A stretch of 64,000 bases of DNA from Thermotoga caldifontis AZM44c09 (GCF_000828655.1 NZ_AP014509.1:620001-684000), one strand, 5' to 3'; shown: positions 16,739-26,336, counted from the stretch's first letter. The notes: generated by a model from the letters alone, not told the origin. Numbers and translations are program-made.

Positions 16739-17724
16739 TGGGAATGAGGGAAATTCTGAGGATAGAGAATTTGAGACTCTATTTCGACACCGAGGAAGGA
16801 ACGGTGAAGGCGCTGGAGGATGTGAATCTGACCGTGAACGAAGGAGAAATCGTTGGTGTGGTTGGCGAGACCGGAAGTGGCAAGTCCATAACTGCGATGA
16901 GCATACTCAAGCTCGTACCAACACCACCGGCGAGGTTGCTTTCTGGAAAGATATGGTTCGAGAAAGAAGAGATAAGTTCTTTCGATGAGGAGAGGATGAG
17001 GGAAATTCGCGGCAAGAAGATCGCCATGATCTTTCAAGAACCGATGACCTCGCTCAATCCCACCTTCACCGTTGGAGAGCAGCTGTGCGATGTGCTCATG
17101 ACGCACGAGAAACTCGAAAAGAAAAAGGCGATCGAGAAGATACTTGAGGTGTTCAAGCTGGTGAGGATGCAAGATCCAGAAGCACTCCTGAACAAGTATC
17201 CACACCAGCTTTCGGGCGGAATGAGGCAGCGTGTGATGATCGCCATGGCACTGCTGTGCAATCCCAAATTGCTCATTGCGGACGAGGCGACCACCGCGCT
17301 CGACGTCACGATTCAGGCGCAGATCCTTGGCCTGATCAAGAGGATGAACGAACAGCTTAAATTGAGTGTCCTGATCATCACTCACAACTTCGGTATCGTC
17401 GCACAGATCTGTGACAGGGTCGCGGTGATGTACGCCGGTTACGTGGTGGAGATCGCTGATATAAAGGAGATATTCACACGTCCCATGCATCCATACACGC
17501 GGGGCCTGCTGAGCGCGATACCACCTGTGGGGAAAAAGGTGGAAAGGTTGAGAATCATAGAAGGGAGCGTGCCGAACCTCATCGATCCACCGACCGGCTG
17601 TCGTTTTCATCCCAGGTGCGAAAGGTTCATACAGGGTGTCTGCGACGTGGAGGCACCGAAGCTTGCAGGTGAAAGGCATTTGGTGGCGTGTTTCAATCCC
17701 TACAACGGTGGTGGTAACAGATGA
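16738..17724 (+). CDS. dppD: Dpp/Opp-type ABC transporter ATPase D
   Basis: 328 residues from the ATG at 16738; a GTG one codon upstream and an ATG at 16744 are also possible. Walker [10 protein letters not shown]-loop [12 protein letters not shown], signature LSGGMRQRV and Walker [13 protein letters not shown] are intact. The C-terminal oligopeptide-transporter extension has the Cys-rich pattern GCRFHPRC...C...C that binds an iron-sulfur cluster in homologous ATPases. The stop overlaps the start of the partner ATPase (ATGA). Confidence 0.95.
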   Translation: MGMREILRIENLRLYFDTEEGTVKALEDVNLTVNEGEIVGVVGETGSGKSITAMSILKLVPTPPARLLSGKIWFEKEEISSFDEERMREIRGKKIAMIFQEPMTSLNPTFTVGEQLCDVLMTHEKLEKKKAIEKILEVFKLVRMQDPEALLNKYPHQLSGGMRQRVMIAMALLCNPKLLIADEATTALDVTIQAQILGLIKRMNEQLKLSVLIITHNFGIVAQICDRVAVMYAGYVVEIADIKEIFTRPMHPYTRGLLSAIPPVGKKVERLRIIEGSVPNLIDPPTGCRFHPRCERFIQGVCDVEAPKLAGERHLVACFNPYNGGGNR

Positions 17725-18695
17725 AGGTTTTGAGGGTTGAAAGGCTCGTCAAGGACTTTTCCATCAAACTTGGGTTTTTCGGTGGCAGGCACTCGATAAG
17801 ACCCATCAACGATGTTTCTTTCGAAATAGAAGAGGGCGAAACGCTCGGAGTTGTGGGAGAATCGGGCTGCGGAAAGACCACGCTCGGACGAACCGTGATA
17901 AGGTTGTACGAACCGAGCGGCGGGAAGATCTACTTCAACGACGTGGACATCACACACCTGAAGGAAAAAGAATTGAGACCACTCAGGAGGAACATGCAGA
18001 TCGTTTTTCAGGATCCATTCTCTTCCCTCAATCCAAGAATGACTGTGTACGACATCCTCTCAAGGCCTCTGCGCATACACAGAATCGTACCGAGATCCGA
18101 GGAGAGGGACCTGATCGTCTCGACCCTTGAAAGTGTCGGACTCAAATCTGAGCATCTCGGGAGGTTTCCGCACGAATTTTCCGGGGGACAGAGACAGAGG
18201 ATCGCCATAGCGAGGGCGATAATAACCAGACCGAAGTTCATCGTGCTGGACGAACCAACGAGTGCACTCGACGTTTCTGTTCAGGCACAAATCGCGAACC
18301 TGCTGAAGGAACTCAAAGAGAAGTTGAAGCTGACTTACCTCTTCATCTCACACGATCTCTCCATCATCCAGTTCTTGAGCGACAGGATCGCCGTGATGTA
18401 CTTGGGCCAGATCGTCGAGATGGGGAGGACGGATTCCGTGATCGAAGATACGCTTCATCCTTACACAAAACTTCTGTTCAGTTCCATCCCCATCCCGGAT
18501 CCGGAAAAGAGAATGAAGTTTTTGATCGATGTGAGCGAAGTTCCTTCGCTGGCCAACATCAACAGGGGCTGTCCCTTCTTCGACAGGTGCCCTTCAAGGT
18601 TGACGGAGTGTAAGGAATTCAGACCGAAACTGGTGAGCGTGAAGGAAGGTCATTCCGTGGCATGTTTCCTGTACCACAAAGAGGTCCACGGATGA
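17721..18695 (+). CDS. dppF: Dpp/Opp-type ABC transporter ATPase F
   Basis: 324 residues. Walker [11 protein letters not shown]-loop QDPFSSLNP, signature FSGGQRQRI and Walker [13 protein letters not shown] are all intact. The C-terminal extension again has four Cys (GCPFFDRCP...C...C). Last gene of the transporter operon. A perfect GAGCGGC-GTGA-GCCGCTC hairpin overlaps its last codons (18694-18711) and may end the transcript, although a T run is missing. Confidence 0.95.
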   Translation: MKVLRVERLVKDFSIKLGFFGGRHSIRPINDVSFEIEEGETLGVVGESGCGKTTLGRTVIRLYEPSGGKIYFNDVDITHLKEKELRPLRRNMQIVFQDPFSSLNPRMTVYDILSRPLRIHRIVPRSEERDLIVSTLESVGLKSEHLGRFPHEFSGGQRQRIAIARAIITRPKFIVLDEPTSALDVSVQAQIANLLKELKEKLKLTYLFISHDLSIIQFLSDRIAVMYLGQIVEMGRTDSVIEDTLHPYTKLLFSSIPIPDPEKRMKFLIDVSEVPSLANINRGCPFFDRCPSRLTECKEFRPKLVSVKEGHSVACFLYHKEVHG

Positions 18696-18711
18696 GCGGC
18701 GTGAGCCGCTC
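18694..18711 (+). terminator. Hairpin at the end of the ABC operon
   Basis: Seven perfect pairs GAGCGGC/GCCGCTC around a GTGA tetraloop start inside the stop region of dppF. There is no T tract on the plus strand, so termination is uncertain. The SRP RNA gene ends 16 bases beyond on the opposite strand. Confidence 0.5.
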
Positions 18712-18726
18712 TTCATCAACAAAAAA

Positions 18727-19001
18727 TGGTGCCACGGACCCACCTTCGACAAGCCCAAACCGAGGCATAACTGAGCTTCCAGCTCCAGCCAGGCACCCCT
18801 GCGGCACACGGTGCTACCGCTTATGGCTGCTTCCTTCCGGACCTGACCAGGTTCACGGCGCACCGTTGCACAGGACCCGGCCTTCATCGCCTTCCGCTCA
18901 GCCTGTGTCTCGACATGGACCGCCTCCGGTGGGAATTCGGCCTCGCGTACGGCGGATTTCGAGTACAGGGGACCGCCAGCCCCCCGCCTACCGTGGCACC
19001 G
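18727..19001 (-). ncRNA. ffs: Signal recognition particle RNA, large (Alu-containing) bacterial type
   Basis: The minus strand holds the universal SRP domain core GGTCAGGTCCGGAAGGAAGC (within 18825-18850). The 5' end GGTGCCACGG (19000-18991) pairs perfectly with the 3' end CCGTGGCACC (18737-18728), which closes an RNA of about 275 nt. That is the size of the large SRP RNA with an Alu domain found in Firmicutes and Thermotogota, not the 114-nt E. coli 4.5S form. A T6 run (18726-18721) directly follows the closing stem and should terminate transcription. A TATAAT box lies at 19013-19008. Exact ends are inferred from pairing. Confidence 0.93.
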
Positions 19002-19007
19002 AGTAGT

Positions 19008-19013
19008 ATTATA
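19008..19013 (-). promoter_or_regulatory. -10 box of the SRP RNA gene
   Basis: A perfect TATAAT on the minus strand ends seven bases before the inferred RNA 5' end. No convincing -35 hexamer is seen at 16-18 bp. A second TATAAT on the plus strand at 19038-19043 probably serves the divergent membrane-protein gene. Confidence 0.65.
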
Positions 19014-19070
19014 CATCAAGCATCGTGATTTAGAGTGGTATAATGAAATCAATCGAGGGGGGTGAAGGTT

Positions 19071-19601
19071 GTGAAACAGGCTGGTTTGCTGGCAGGTTTG
19101 GGACTGTTGTTCTCTTACCTTCTCGCCATGATACCCGCTGCGGGATGGGTTTTCGCGATCGTCGGAGTGGTGCTTTTCCTGGTTGGAGTCCATAAGATCT
19201 CACAGTTGACGGGGCAGAGAGAGATCTTCAACCTCTTTTTACTGCCCGTGATCCTCGGATTCGTGGGCATGGTGATGGGTTCTGTCATGGTGGTAGGAAC
19301 CGTGATGGGTGGCATGATGAGGGGTGGAAGATTTGGCTTCTCCGCCCTCGGAGCCACCGCGATCATCCTTCTGGTTCTATCCATCGTGTTTTTGATCATC
19401 AGCTTGATGTCCTACATCAAGGCGTACAGGCTGCTCGCTGCGGTCACGAATATGAGCATATTCAACACCGTGGCGAACCTTTACAAGTGGGGTGCGATCC
19501 TTCTCATCGTCTTCGGTATCGGTGCGATACTGATGTTCGCGGGTGTCATAGTGGCCATGGTGGGGTTCTTCTCCATGGAAGAAAAACCTGTGGCGCAGTA
19601 G
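19071..19601 (+). CDS. DUF996-family membrane protein
   Basis: 176 residues. The start is placed at GTG 19071, eight bases after GAGGGGGG; another in-frame GTG at 19062 is inside the ribosome site. The protein has about five hydrophobic segments with glycine- and methionine-rich loops (GMVMGSVMVVGTVMGGMMRG), fitting the uncharacterised DUF996 family of thermophiles. No catalytic motif is visible. It stands alone behind its own -10 box and converges on the FAD oxidoreductase gene 44 bases downstream. Confidence 0.75.
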   Translation: MKQAGLLAGLGLLFSYLLAMIPAAGWVFAIVGVVLFLVGVHKISQLTGQREIFNLFLLPVILGFVGMVMGSVMVVGTVMGGMMRGGRFGFSALGATAIILLVLSIVFLIISLMSYIKAYRLLAAVTNMSIFNTVANLYKWGAILLIVFGIGAILMFAGVIVAMVGFFSMEEKPVAQ

Positions 19602-19645
19602 CGATTGATTCAGCTTTGTTTCAGAAAAATGGTCTCCTTCCAAGA

Positions 19646-20968
19646 TCAGAGTTTGAGTGCCCTCATGTAGCCCATCGATGTGGCGTACTGGATCGATCTG
19701 GTCCAGCCACTGCAATCGCCTATCACGTGCAGATGTTCAACGACATCGTTGCAGAATTTGTTCGAGTAGAATTTGACTTCCACCGCGTAGAGTAAATTGT
19801 CAAAGTACGCAACACCCTTGATGACGCGATCCAGGTTCTCTATGAAATCAACGAGTGATTCTCTTATTTTCGATGGGAAGACCAGGTTCGCGTCTCCCAG
19901 TATGAAACTGTTCTCGTCGAGTGTTGGGTACACCCTTCCGAGGCGCTTGGTCCTTCTGTACTCTTTGAAGTCTCCGTAGGTTTGAAGGATGACCTTTTCC
20001 TTATCACCGGCGAGTATGTTCGCGAGCTTTGCAAGATTTTTTCCATACCCTGTCGGATCTTTGAAGGGTTCGGTGAACCTCGTGGTGACCAGAACGGCGA
20101 AGTTCGTGTTCTGAGTCTTGTGGTAGGTGTCGGAATAGCCGTTCACCGTCGTGAAATCTTCATACTTTTCCAGCGTCACCTTTCCTGCCGGGTTTTGACA
20201 GAAGAGCCTGCACACGTATCCAGTTCTTGTTTTGTAGCGTACCTTCACTTCGTACATGTCGAAGAAATCTTCCATCACGTGGTTGGGAAGCTCGTACCTG
20301 ACACCTATATCCACGTAATAGTTTTCCTTCACGAGCTGGGGGTACTTCGCCTTGAGGCGGTCCATCAATCTGTGACCGCTCCTTCCGACGGCGATCACGA
20401 GTTCGTCGAATTCGAACTCACCTCTGCTCGTGATGATCCTGTGCTTCGAACCGAGTTCGACATCCTCAACGGTGGTGTCGAAGAGAAAATGCACGTTCTT
20501 GAAGGAAGAGAAGCGTTGAAACAGGTTGTTGTTCGTTTCCCTGAGCACGTCGGTGCCCAGATGGAAAAAGTAAGCCTTGATCGGTTCAAAACCGTGATCG
20601 TAGAACTTCCTGTAAGTTTCTTCGTCCGCGAACGATTCCCCGAACTCGATCCTCCTGCTATCCTTCTCGAAGGATTTCAAATACTCTATCGGATCGGTCC
20701 TGTCTTGGGTGGGCCTGTAACCGGAGTGGTTCAAATACAGCTCGACGATTCTGTACTGAACGTCCAGCGGTACATCCAGTTCACCGCCCATGCTCCTGCT
20801 GATGAAGATCTTCCCATCCATGCGCACGCCGGAAATGGTGTTGTGTGCGTGATCTTTCCCCTTTTCGAACACGAATATTTCGTAATCTTGGATCTTCTTC
20901 GACTCGATCAGTCCCTCCAGAAAACCGATCGCAGCCGCTCCAAAACCCACGATTCCGAGCTTCTTCAC
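19646..20968 (-). CDS. FAD-dependent oxidoreductase (NAD(FAD)-utilising dehydrogenase type)
   Basis: 440 residues from GTG 20968, ten bases after GGAGG; earlier in-frame codons lack a ribosome site. The N-terminal dinucleotide fold begins KKLGIVGFGAAAIGFLEGL, and a second nucleotide motif ELVIAVGRSGH lies near residue 205. The C-terminal VIGDCSGWTRSIQYATSMG is the FAD-contact motif of large uncharacterised FAD dehydrogenases (COG2509-like). Substrate unknown. It is probably a single-gene unit; an inverted repeat GTACA-AG-TGTAC lies at 21009-21020 in its upstream region. Confidence 0.85.
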   Translation of the reverse strand: MKKLGIVGFGAAAIGFLEGLIESKKIQDYEIFVFEKGKDHAHNTISGVRMDGKIFISRSMGGELDVPLDVQYRIVELYLNHSGYRPTQDRTDPIEYLKSFEKDSRRIEFGESFADEETYRKFYDHGFEPIKAYFFHLGTDVLRETNNNLFQRFSSFKNVHFLFDTTVEDVELGSKHRIITSRGEFEFDELVIAVGRSGHRLMDRLKAKYPQLVKENYYVDIGVRYELPNHVMEDFFDMYEVKVRYKTRTGYVCRLFCQNPAGKVTLEKYEDFTTVNGYSDTYHKTQNTNFAVLVTTRFTEPFKDPTGYGKNLAKLANILAGDKEKVILQTYGDFKEYRRTKRLGRVYPTLDENSFILGDANLVFPSKIRESLVDFIENLDRVIKGVAYFDNLLYAVEVKFYSNKFCNDVVEHLHVIGDCSGWTRSIQYATSMGYMRALKL

Positions 20969-21066
20969 GATTCGGATCCCTCCACCGTGAGCCTGTGAAA
21001 TTTCTCCAGTACAAGTGTACCTTAAGAAGGGAGAAGTCAAAATGCAAGCGGTCGGGCTGGGAAACG

Positions 21067-21118
21067 AAAAAACCTGGCCGCCAGCTTTCTGAGAAGGCTT
21101 TCGCTGAGATACCGACCA
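21067..21118 (-). terminator. Complex terminator of the secreted-protein gene
   Basis: On the minus strand an outer CCTGG/CCAGG stem encloses an inner CAGC/GCTG stem and is followed by six T (21072-21067). It lies about 50 bases after the stop of the 540-residue protein gene and before the promoter region of the next minus-strand gene. Confidence 0.65.
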
Positions 21119-21169
21119 GGCCTGTCAAATGTTGCTCGAGAAACGCTAAGTTTCGTCGGTTTTCACGCT

Positions 21170-22792
21170 TCAGAACCTGTAAGTGCCGCTCGCGAGCGTC
21201 CAGGATTTTTCCCAGAAGGTGTACTCAACGCTTGGAATGTTGTCGCACAGATTTTTGAGCCAGCCGGACATCTGCACACCGCCAGAAGCGGTCAGCCCAC
21301 CCGTTACGGAGTAACCAACCTGATTCTGTGTTCCCACCGAGGCCGACGTTTGTCCATTGATCCACGGAGTGAGCCTCAAGAATGGACCTGCGACGTAGTA
21401 AACGTAGGCAGCCAGCGTGAACGGTAATTTACCGGTTGCTTCAGCACCGATGTTTGCGTTCGCTTCGAAGTGCACTCCAGAGTAATTTGCAGAGTAACTC
21501 ACGTTCTTGCTCCAGCCGTTCTGGTAGGTCACTCTGACTGAGGTGTTGAGTGTGTAAGTGGTCCAGATCTTGAAGCCGATCGAACCGTATATCTTTGCAG
21601 TCGCTTCAGCGTCCAGTTCGGCCACCAGTTGTAACACCACGGGCACACAGCTCACCCAGAAAGTCACGGTGCTCGTCCTCTTGAACAGATCATCCTTGGT
21701 CCACGATTTTTCGATACTTCCACCTGACGAAACTTCCAGCGACGGTGTGATAGACGGGCTGAGCGAAATGAGTGTTTCGAACTTGTCGAGCCTGTAGCTC
21801 CAGCTGAACCAGCCTGTCTTCACCCAGTGGTGGTTCCATGTCAGGGTGGCACTGAACTTCAACGTGACCGTGATCTTCGGTGTGACCGACAGAGTCTGGT
21901 AGGTGAAGGTGCACGAGAACAGCTCACCCGATGAAACACTGAAACTCCACGTATCGGAGAAATCGTCAGCGATCTTGTGTGGTACAGGTTTTGAAAGTTT
22001 TTCCGGTACCATCTCTTTGTTGGTGAAATGTATCGCGAAGGCTGTGTAGTCTCTCAGAGAATCGAGGACTTTGATGCTCGATTCCTTGTCGAGCAGGTTC
22101 TTCGGTGCCCCGCCGTTCGTAACTATGGTTTCCTTCAGGACAACCCCGCGCTCTGTACTTTCAAGTTGAGCCTTGTACGTCGTCCCACCGCCCATATCGA
22201 CGTACCACGAACGAGGTTCTCCTTTGGTGAAGAACGTGTTTGCGAGTTTGAACTCGGAACCCTTTGGCAGGATGATTTCGACCTTCCGCTCTGTAACGAG
22301 CGTGTTCTTTTCAGATTGGAGAAACATCGATTCGAAGAACTTCCCATCGATCTCGTTTTCGAAGTACTTCGGCATCAACTTTTCAGCCATTTTTTCGTTT
22401 TCAAAACCTTTCCTGATGATCTGAAACGCTCCATCCACATACCTGACGATGCCGGGAACTTTCATCTTGATCGTCATCGTGATGCCCTTGGAATCTTCCG
22501 TGACACTGACATCGTTGAGACTGAACGTCGGAGTCGTACCGTAGAGAAAATAGTAATGTTTGCTGAGTTCCAGAACGAAGTTTTCGAATGCTGCTTTGTT
22601 CTGGCGAATGTTGTCGTAATGTTTCACGTAGACTTTGTAAAGATCGGATTGAGGTACGAACTCCGTTCTGGTGATGATCGCAGAACCGTCCGGAAGGACT
22701 TCGATGGTTTCATTGATCGATCTCGTGAACTGCGACGCTAAGAAGGTTATGGCCAGTATCAAAAACAATGCCACGAGAAGTTTCTTGTACAT
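21170..22792 (-). CDS. Large secreted beta-rich protein, unrecognised family
   Basis: 540 residues with a clear signal peptide (residues 1-19, MYKKLLVALFLILAITF). The N-terminal half resembles a mixed alpha/beta globular domain. The C-terminal half (from about 285) is rich in Ser, Thr, Trp and aromatic residues in alternating beta-strand patterns, such as SFSVSSGELFSCTFTY and SASVGTQNQVGYSVTGG. The chain ends YRF; a terminal Phe is a hallmark of outer-membrane barrel proteins in diderms, but one residue is weak evidence. I do not recognise a family. It is a single gene, divergent from the P-type ATPase. Surface or toga location is inference. Confidence 0.75.
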   Translation of the reverse strand: MYKKLLVALFLILAITFLASQFTRSINETIEVLPDGSAIITRTEFVPQSDLYKVYVKHYDNIRQNKAAFENFVLELSKHYYFLYGTTPTFSLNDVSVTEDSKGITMTIKMKVPGIVRYVDGAFQIIRKGFENEKMAEKLMPKYFENEIDGKFFESMFLQSEKNTLVTERKVEIILPKGSEFKLANTFFTKGEPRSWYVDMGGGTTYKAQLESTERGVVLKETIVTNGGAPKNLLDKESSIKVLDSLRDYTAFAIHFTNKEMVPEKLSKPVPHKIADDFSDTWSFSVSSGELFSCTFTYQTLSVTPKITVTLKFSATLTWNHHWVKTGWFSWSYRLDKFETLISLSPSITPSLEVSSGGSIEKSWTKDDLFKRTSTVTFWVSCVPVVLQLVAELDAEATAKIYGSIGFKIWTTYTLNTSVRVTYQNGWSKNVSYSANYSGVHFEANANIGAEATGKLPFTLAAYVYYVAGPFLRLTPWINGQTSASVGTQNQVGYSVTGGLTASGGVQMSGWLKNLCDNIPSVEYTFWEKSWTLASGTYRF

Positions 22793-22957
22793 CCCTATCC
22801 CCCCTGGAGAATGTCGGTTGTCTAAATCATAGTACGCGGAGAATTAGAAAACGATTAGAGCCGCGAAGGGTCATGATGATAAGACAGCTTTTCGCAAAAC
22901 TTTCGCAACCGAAGTTGTCTAAACTTTACTTGAGCAGCCTTCGGGGGTGATGATGCG

Positions 22958-25585
22958 TTGAAAGAGTTTTACAGACTCAGTGTGGAAGAAGTGTGTCGCG
23001 AGCTCGGTGTGGATCCTCAGAAAGGCCTTTCCAGTGAAGAGGCTAAGAAGAGGTTGGAGCAGTACGGACCAAACGAGCTCGCCGAGAGAAAGAGGCGAAC
23101 AGTCCTTCAGATGTTTCTCTCGCAGTTCACGGACTTTCTCATCATCATTCTCCTCGCCGCGGCGGGTATATCCATCGTTGTTGGAGAAGCGGTGGATGCC
23201 ATACTGATCATGATCATCGTCGTTCTGAACGCCACGCTCAGTACTATACAGGAAGCCAAAGCCGAAAAATCTTTGCAGTTGCTCAAGAAGATGGCCGCAC
23301 CGAGTGCGCGTGTTTTGAGAGACGGCATCGTTCAGACGGTTCCTTCTCGCGAGATCGTACCCGGGGATGTGGTCATCCTTGAAGCGGGAAACTACGTTCC
23401 TGCCGACGGCAGGTTGATCGAATCGGTGAACCTCTCCGTCAGTGAAGCCGCACTTACAGGAGAATCTCAGCCTGTGGAGAAGTCCACCGAGGCCATAGAC
23501 GAACCAAACCTGCCCATAGGTGATCGAACGAACATGGTCTATTCCGGCACGATCGTGAGCAGAGGCCGTGGCAGAGCCATCGTGACGGCCACTGGGAACG
23601 AGACTGAGATCGGAAAGATCGCAAAGATGTTAACGGAGATGGAGGAGGAAGAGACGCCGCTTCAAAAGAATCTCGAAAAGCTTGGAAAACAGATAGGCCT
23701 GATCGTTCTGATCATATGTGCGATCGTGTTCGCAGTTGGAATACTCGAAGGGAATCCCATTCTGGAAATGTTCCTCACAGCGGTGAGTCTCGCGGTTGCG
23801 GCGGTGCCGGAAGGTCTGCCGGCGGTCGTGACGATCGTGCTCGCCTTAGGCATGTACAACATGGTCAAAAGACATGTGATCATCAGAAGGCTGCAGGCTG
23901 TTGAGGCACTCGGTTCAGTCAACGTGATCTGTTCAGACAAGACGGGCACGCTCACCAAGAACGAGATGACGGTGGTGAGGTATTACCTTCATCCGGAGAA
24001 CTGGCTGAAACACGAACCGTCCAACCAGATTCCCGACGCTTTGAAAGAAGCGCTCATGGGCGCCGCACTGTGTAACGATGCCTTCGTGGCGTTCAAAGAC
24101 AGTACGAAGGCAACTTCCGGTGATCCGACCGAGATCGCGCTGGCTCTCGCCGCGTGGGACTTCGGGTTGAGGAAGCCGGAACTGGAAGAAAGAATGCCGC
24201 GCGTTCACGAAATACCGTTCGATTCGGATAGAAAAATGATGACGACCGTTCACAGGAAAGAAAACACCTTCGTCTCGTACACGAAAGGCGCCCCCGATGT
24301 TGTGCTTTCGAGATGCTCCAGGTACGTTTCGCCTTCAGGAGAGCTACGAAAGATGACGGAAAAAGACAGAGAACAGATCCTGCAGACCAACCAGCAGATG
24401 GCGCAGGACGGTTTACGTGTACTCGCTGTGGCTTACAAAAACGTTGAAGAAGGTCGATACGAAAACCTCGAACAGGACATGATCTTTCTCGCGCTGATAG
24501 GCATGATCGATCCTCCAAGGCCCGAAGTGAGAGACGCGCTCGAAAAGTGTAAGACCGCAGGTATAAAGGTCATCATGATCACGGGTGATCACAAAGCGAC
24601 CGCACAGACCATAGCGAGGGAAATCGGCATACTCGATTCGGCCGGCAAGACGCTCACCGGAAGCGAGCTCATAGAGATGGACGTCGACGACCTGGCCGAA
24701 GTGGTTGAGGACGTCAAGGTCTATGCGAGAGTTTCCCCAAGCGACAAATTGAAGATCGTTGAGGCGCTCAAGAAGAAGGGTAAGATCGTGGCCATGACGG
24801 GCGATGGTGTCAACGATGCGCCGGCACTGAAGAGGGCGGACATAGGCGTGGCGATGGGCATCACCGGCACCGATGTTTCAAAAGATGCCGCGGACATGGT
24901 GTTGACGGACGACAACTTCGCGAGCATCGTGGCTGCCGTGGAAGAAGGCAGGAAGATCTTCGACAACATAAGAAAGGTCGTTTGTTATCTGCTTTCCTGC
25001 AACATCAGCGAGGTCGCGACCATATTCATCTCGATCCTGCTCCGATTACCACTGCCTCTGATACCGGTGCAGATACTCTGGATGAACCTGGTCACGGATG
25101 GACTTCCCGCACTCGCGCTGGGTGTCGAGCCGGCAGAACCTGATGTGATGACGAGACCTCCAAGGGATCCGAAGGAAGGCATCATGAGCAGAGACGTGAT
25201 AAAAAAGATTTTCATCGGTGGACTTCTGCTCTCTGTTTTGACCCTCTTCGTGTACGGCTGGGCACTGATGGAACACGACGAAATAAGGCTTCTCAGAACG
25301 ATGGTTTTCTTCACTCTGTGCACGGGTCAGATGTTCCACGCCTTCAACTCCAAATCTCTGAAGCACTCTCTGTTCAGAGTGGGTATAGGGAACAACCCGC
25401 GCCTGATCCTGGCGAACGTCGTGTCCTTCCTGCTGCTGCTCGCGGTGATATACGTTCCAGGCTTGCAGAACGTCTTCGGCACCACCACCCTCGCGGGGCA
25501 CCAGCTTCTGGTGAGCCTGATCGCAGCGTTCATGATCGTTCCCCTGTTCGAACTCGTCAAGTGGTTCGATAGGAGAAAAGCTTAA
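22958..25585 (+). CDS. P2A-type Ca2+-transporting ATPase (SERCA-like)
   Basis: 875 residues. All P-type motifs are present: TGES in the actuator domain (ALTGESQPVEK), phosphorylation motif SDKTGTLTKNE (Asp near 327), KGAPD in the nucleotide domain and MTGDGVNDAPALKRADIG (about 612). Ion-site residues match SERCA: VAAVPEGLP in M4, CNISEV in M5 (Asn and Glu) and MNLVTDGLPALALG in M6. Both calcium-site I and II ligands of M5 therefore seem retained. The TTG start at 22958 is preceded by GGGGGTGATG; nearby ATGs are out of frame. A strong terminator follows, so it is a single-gene unit. Confidence 0.95.
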   Translation: MKEFYRLSVEEVCRELGVDPQKGLSSEEAKKRLEQYGPNELAERKRRTVLQMFLSQFTDFLIIILLAAAGISIVVGEAVDAILIMIIVVLNATLSTIQEAKAEKSLQLLKKMAAPSARVLRDGIVQTVPSREIVPGDVVILEAGNYVPADGRLIESVNLSVSEAALTGESQPVEKSTEAIDEPNLPIGDRTNMVYSGTIVSRGRGRAIVTATGNETEIGKIAKMLTEMEEEETPLQKNLEKLGKQIGLIVLIICAIVFAVGILEGNPILEMFLTAVSLAVAAVPEGLPAVVTIVLALGMYNMVKRHVIIRRLQAVEALGSVNVICSDKTGTLTKNEMTVVRYYLHPENWLKHEPSNQIPDALKEALMGAALCNDAFVAFKDSTKATSGDPTEIALALAAWDFGLRKPELEERMPRVHEIPFDSDRKMMTTVHRKENTFVSYTKGAPDVVLSRCSRYVSPSGELRKMTEKDREQILQTNQQMAQDGLRVLAVAYKNVEEGRYENLEQDMIFLALIGMIDPPRPEVRDALEKCKTAGIKVIMITGDHKATAQTIAREIGILDSAGKTLTGSELIEMDVDDLAEVVEDVKVYARVSPSDKLKIVEALKKKGKIVAMTGDGVNDAPALKRADIGVAMGITGTDVSKDAADMVLTDDNFASIVAAVEEGRKIFDNIRKVVCYLLSCNISEVATIFISILLRLPLPLIPVQILWMNLVTDGLPALALGVEPAEPDVMTRPPRDPKEGIMSRDVIKKIFIGGLLLSVLTLFVYGWALMEHDEIRLLRTMVFFTLCTGQMFHAFNSKSLKHSLFRVGIGNNPRLILANVVSFLLLLAVIYVPGLQNVFGTTTLAGHQLLVSLIAAFMIVPLFELVKWFDRRKA

Positions 25586-25593
25586 AAAGATCG

Positions 25594-25618
25594 CCCGGTC
25601 GAAAGACCGGGTTTTTTT
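25594..25618 (+). terminator. Strong terminator after the calcium ATPase
   Basis: CCCGGTC and GACCGGG pair perfectly around a GAAA tetraloop and are followed by seven T. Confidence 0.95.
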
Positions 25619-25672
25619 ATGATCCTCGAGGATAATCCGGATCGTTCGTAGAAATAGTTAATCGGTGAAGGC

Positions 25673-26332
25673 ATGAAAGGAATTCTGACGGTCTTGCTAC
25701 TGCTGTTCACAGTTTTCACCTTCACTAACGATCTGTTCTTTGGGGCGATAGAGAAATTCGCCAGGGAGAATTTTGGGCCAGAGGCCACGATCGTTTCGCT
25801 TCAGGTCAAAAGTTCACCGGGTGAATTCGATGGAGTCGAGTTGATCTCGCACAGCCGTTCCAGAAGCCTGTTCAGTTTTCTCTTCAAAGCCTTCAAAGAA
25901 AAAAAGTTCTGTGGTTATGCACGAATTCAGGCCGAGATCGCGGTTTTCAGGGAAGTGATCGTCGCGGCAAGAACGATCAAGTCTGGTGAACTACTGAACG
26001 AGGAGGATGTGCAGTTACAGAGGGTGAACCTGCTGGATCTGAACGTGGAACACTGTTCGGAGTTGAGTCAAGTTGTCGGGAAAATCGCGCGCAGGATGTT
26101 CAGAAAGGATGAAGCGATCGATGCGAGGTATCTGTTGAGACCGCCGGACGTCAGGGCTGGCCAGTTACTCACCGCGGTGGTTCAGATCGGTTCGGTCTTT
26201 GCGACCGCACAGGTGCGCGCGATGAAGGATGCCTACGTTGGTGAGAGAATTCAGGTGAGGAACGTTTCCAGTGGTGCGTTGATAGAAGGTCTGCTGCAGA
26301 GAGATCTGACAGTTCTGGTGATCGGAGGTTGA
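25673..26332 (+). CDS. flgA: Flagellar P-ring assembly protein FlgA
   Basis: 219 residues with a signal peptide (1-18). The C-terminal SAF domain begins at about residue 98 with VAARTIKSGELLNEEDVQL, and the RRMFRKDEAID and VRAGQLLTAVVQIGSV segments are FlgA hallmarks. It acts in the periplasm as chaperone for FlgI. First of a run of ring and rod genes, four bases before flgH. Confidence 0.9.
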   Translation: MKGILTVLLLLFTVFTFTNDLFFGAIEKFARENFGPEATIVSLQVKSSPGEFDGVELISHSRSRSLFSFLFKAFKEKKFCGYARIQAEIAVFREVIVAARTIKSGELLNEEDVQLQRVNLLDLNVEHCSELSQVVGKIARRMFRKDEAIDARYLLRPPDVRAGQLLTAVVQIGSVFATAQVRAMKDAYVGERIQVRNVSSGALIEGLLQRDLTVLVIGG

Positions 26333-26336
26333 TAGT

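Noticed and set aside
18594-19193. 199-codon minus-strand frame across the SRP RNA
   Set aside because: It lies over the SRP RNA and both neighbouring gene ends; no coding signature.
21067-21118. Complex hairpin as a riboswitch
   Set aside because: It matches no riboswitch consensus I know, follows a gene and ends in T6; a terminator is the simpler reading.
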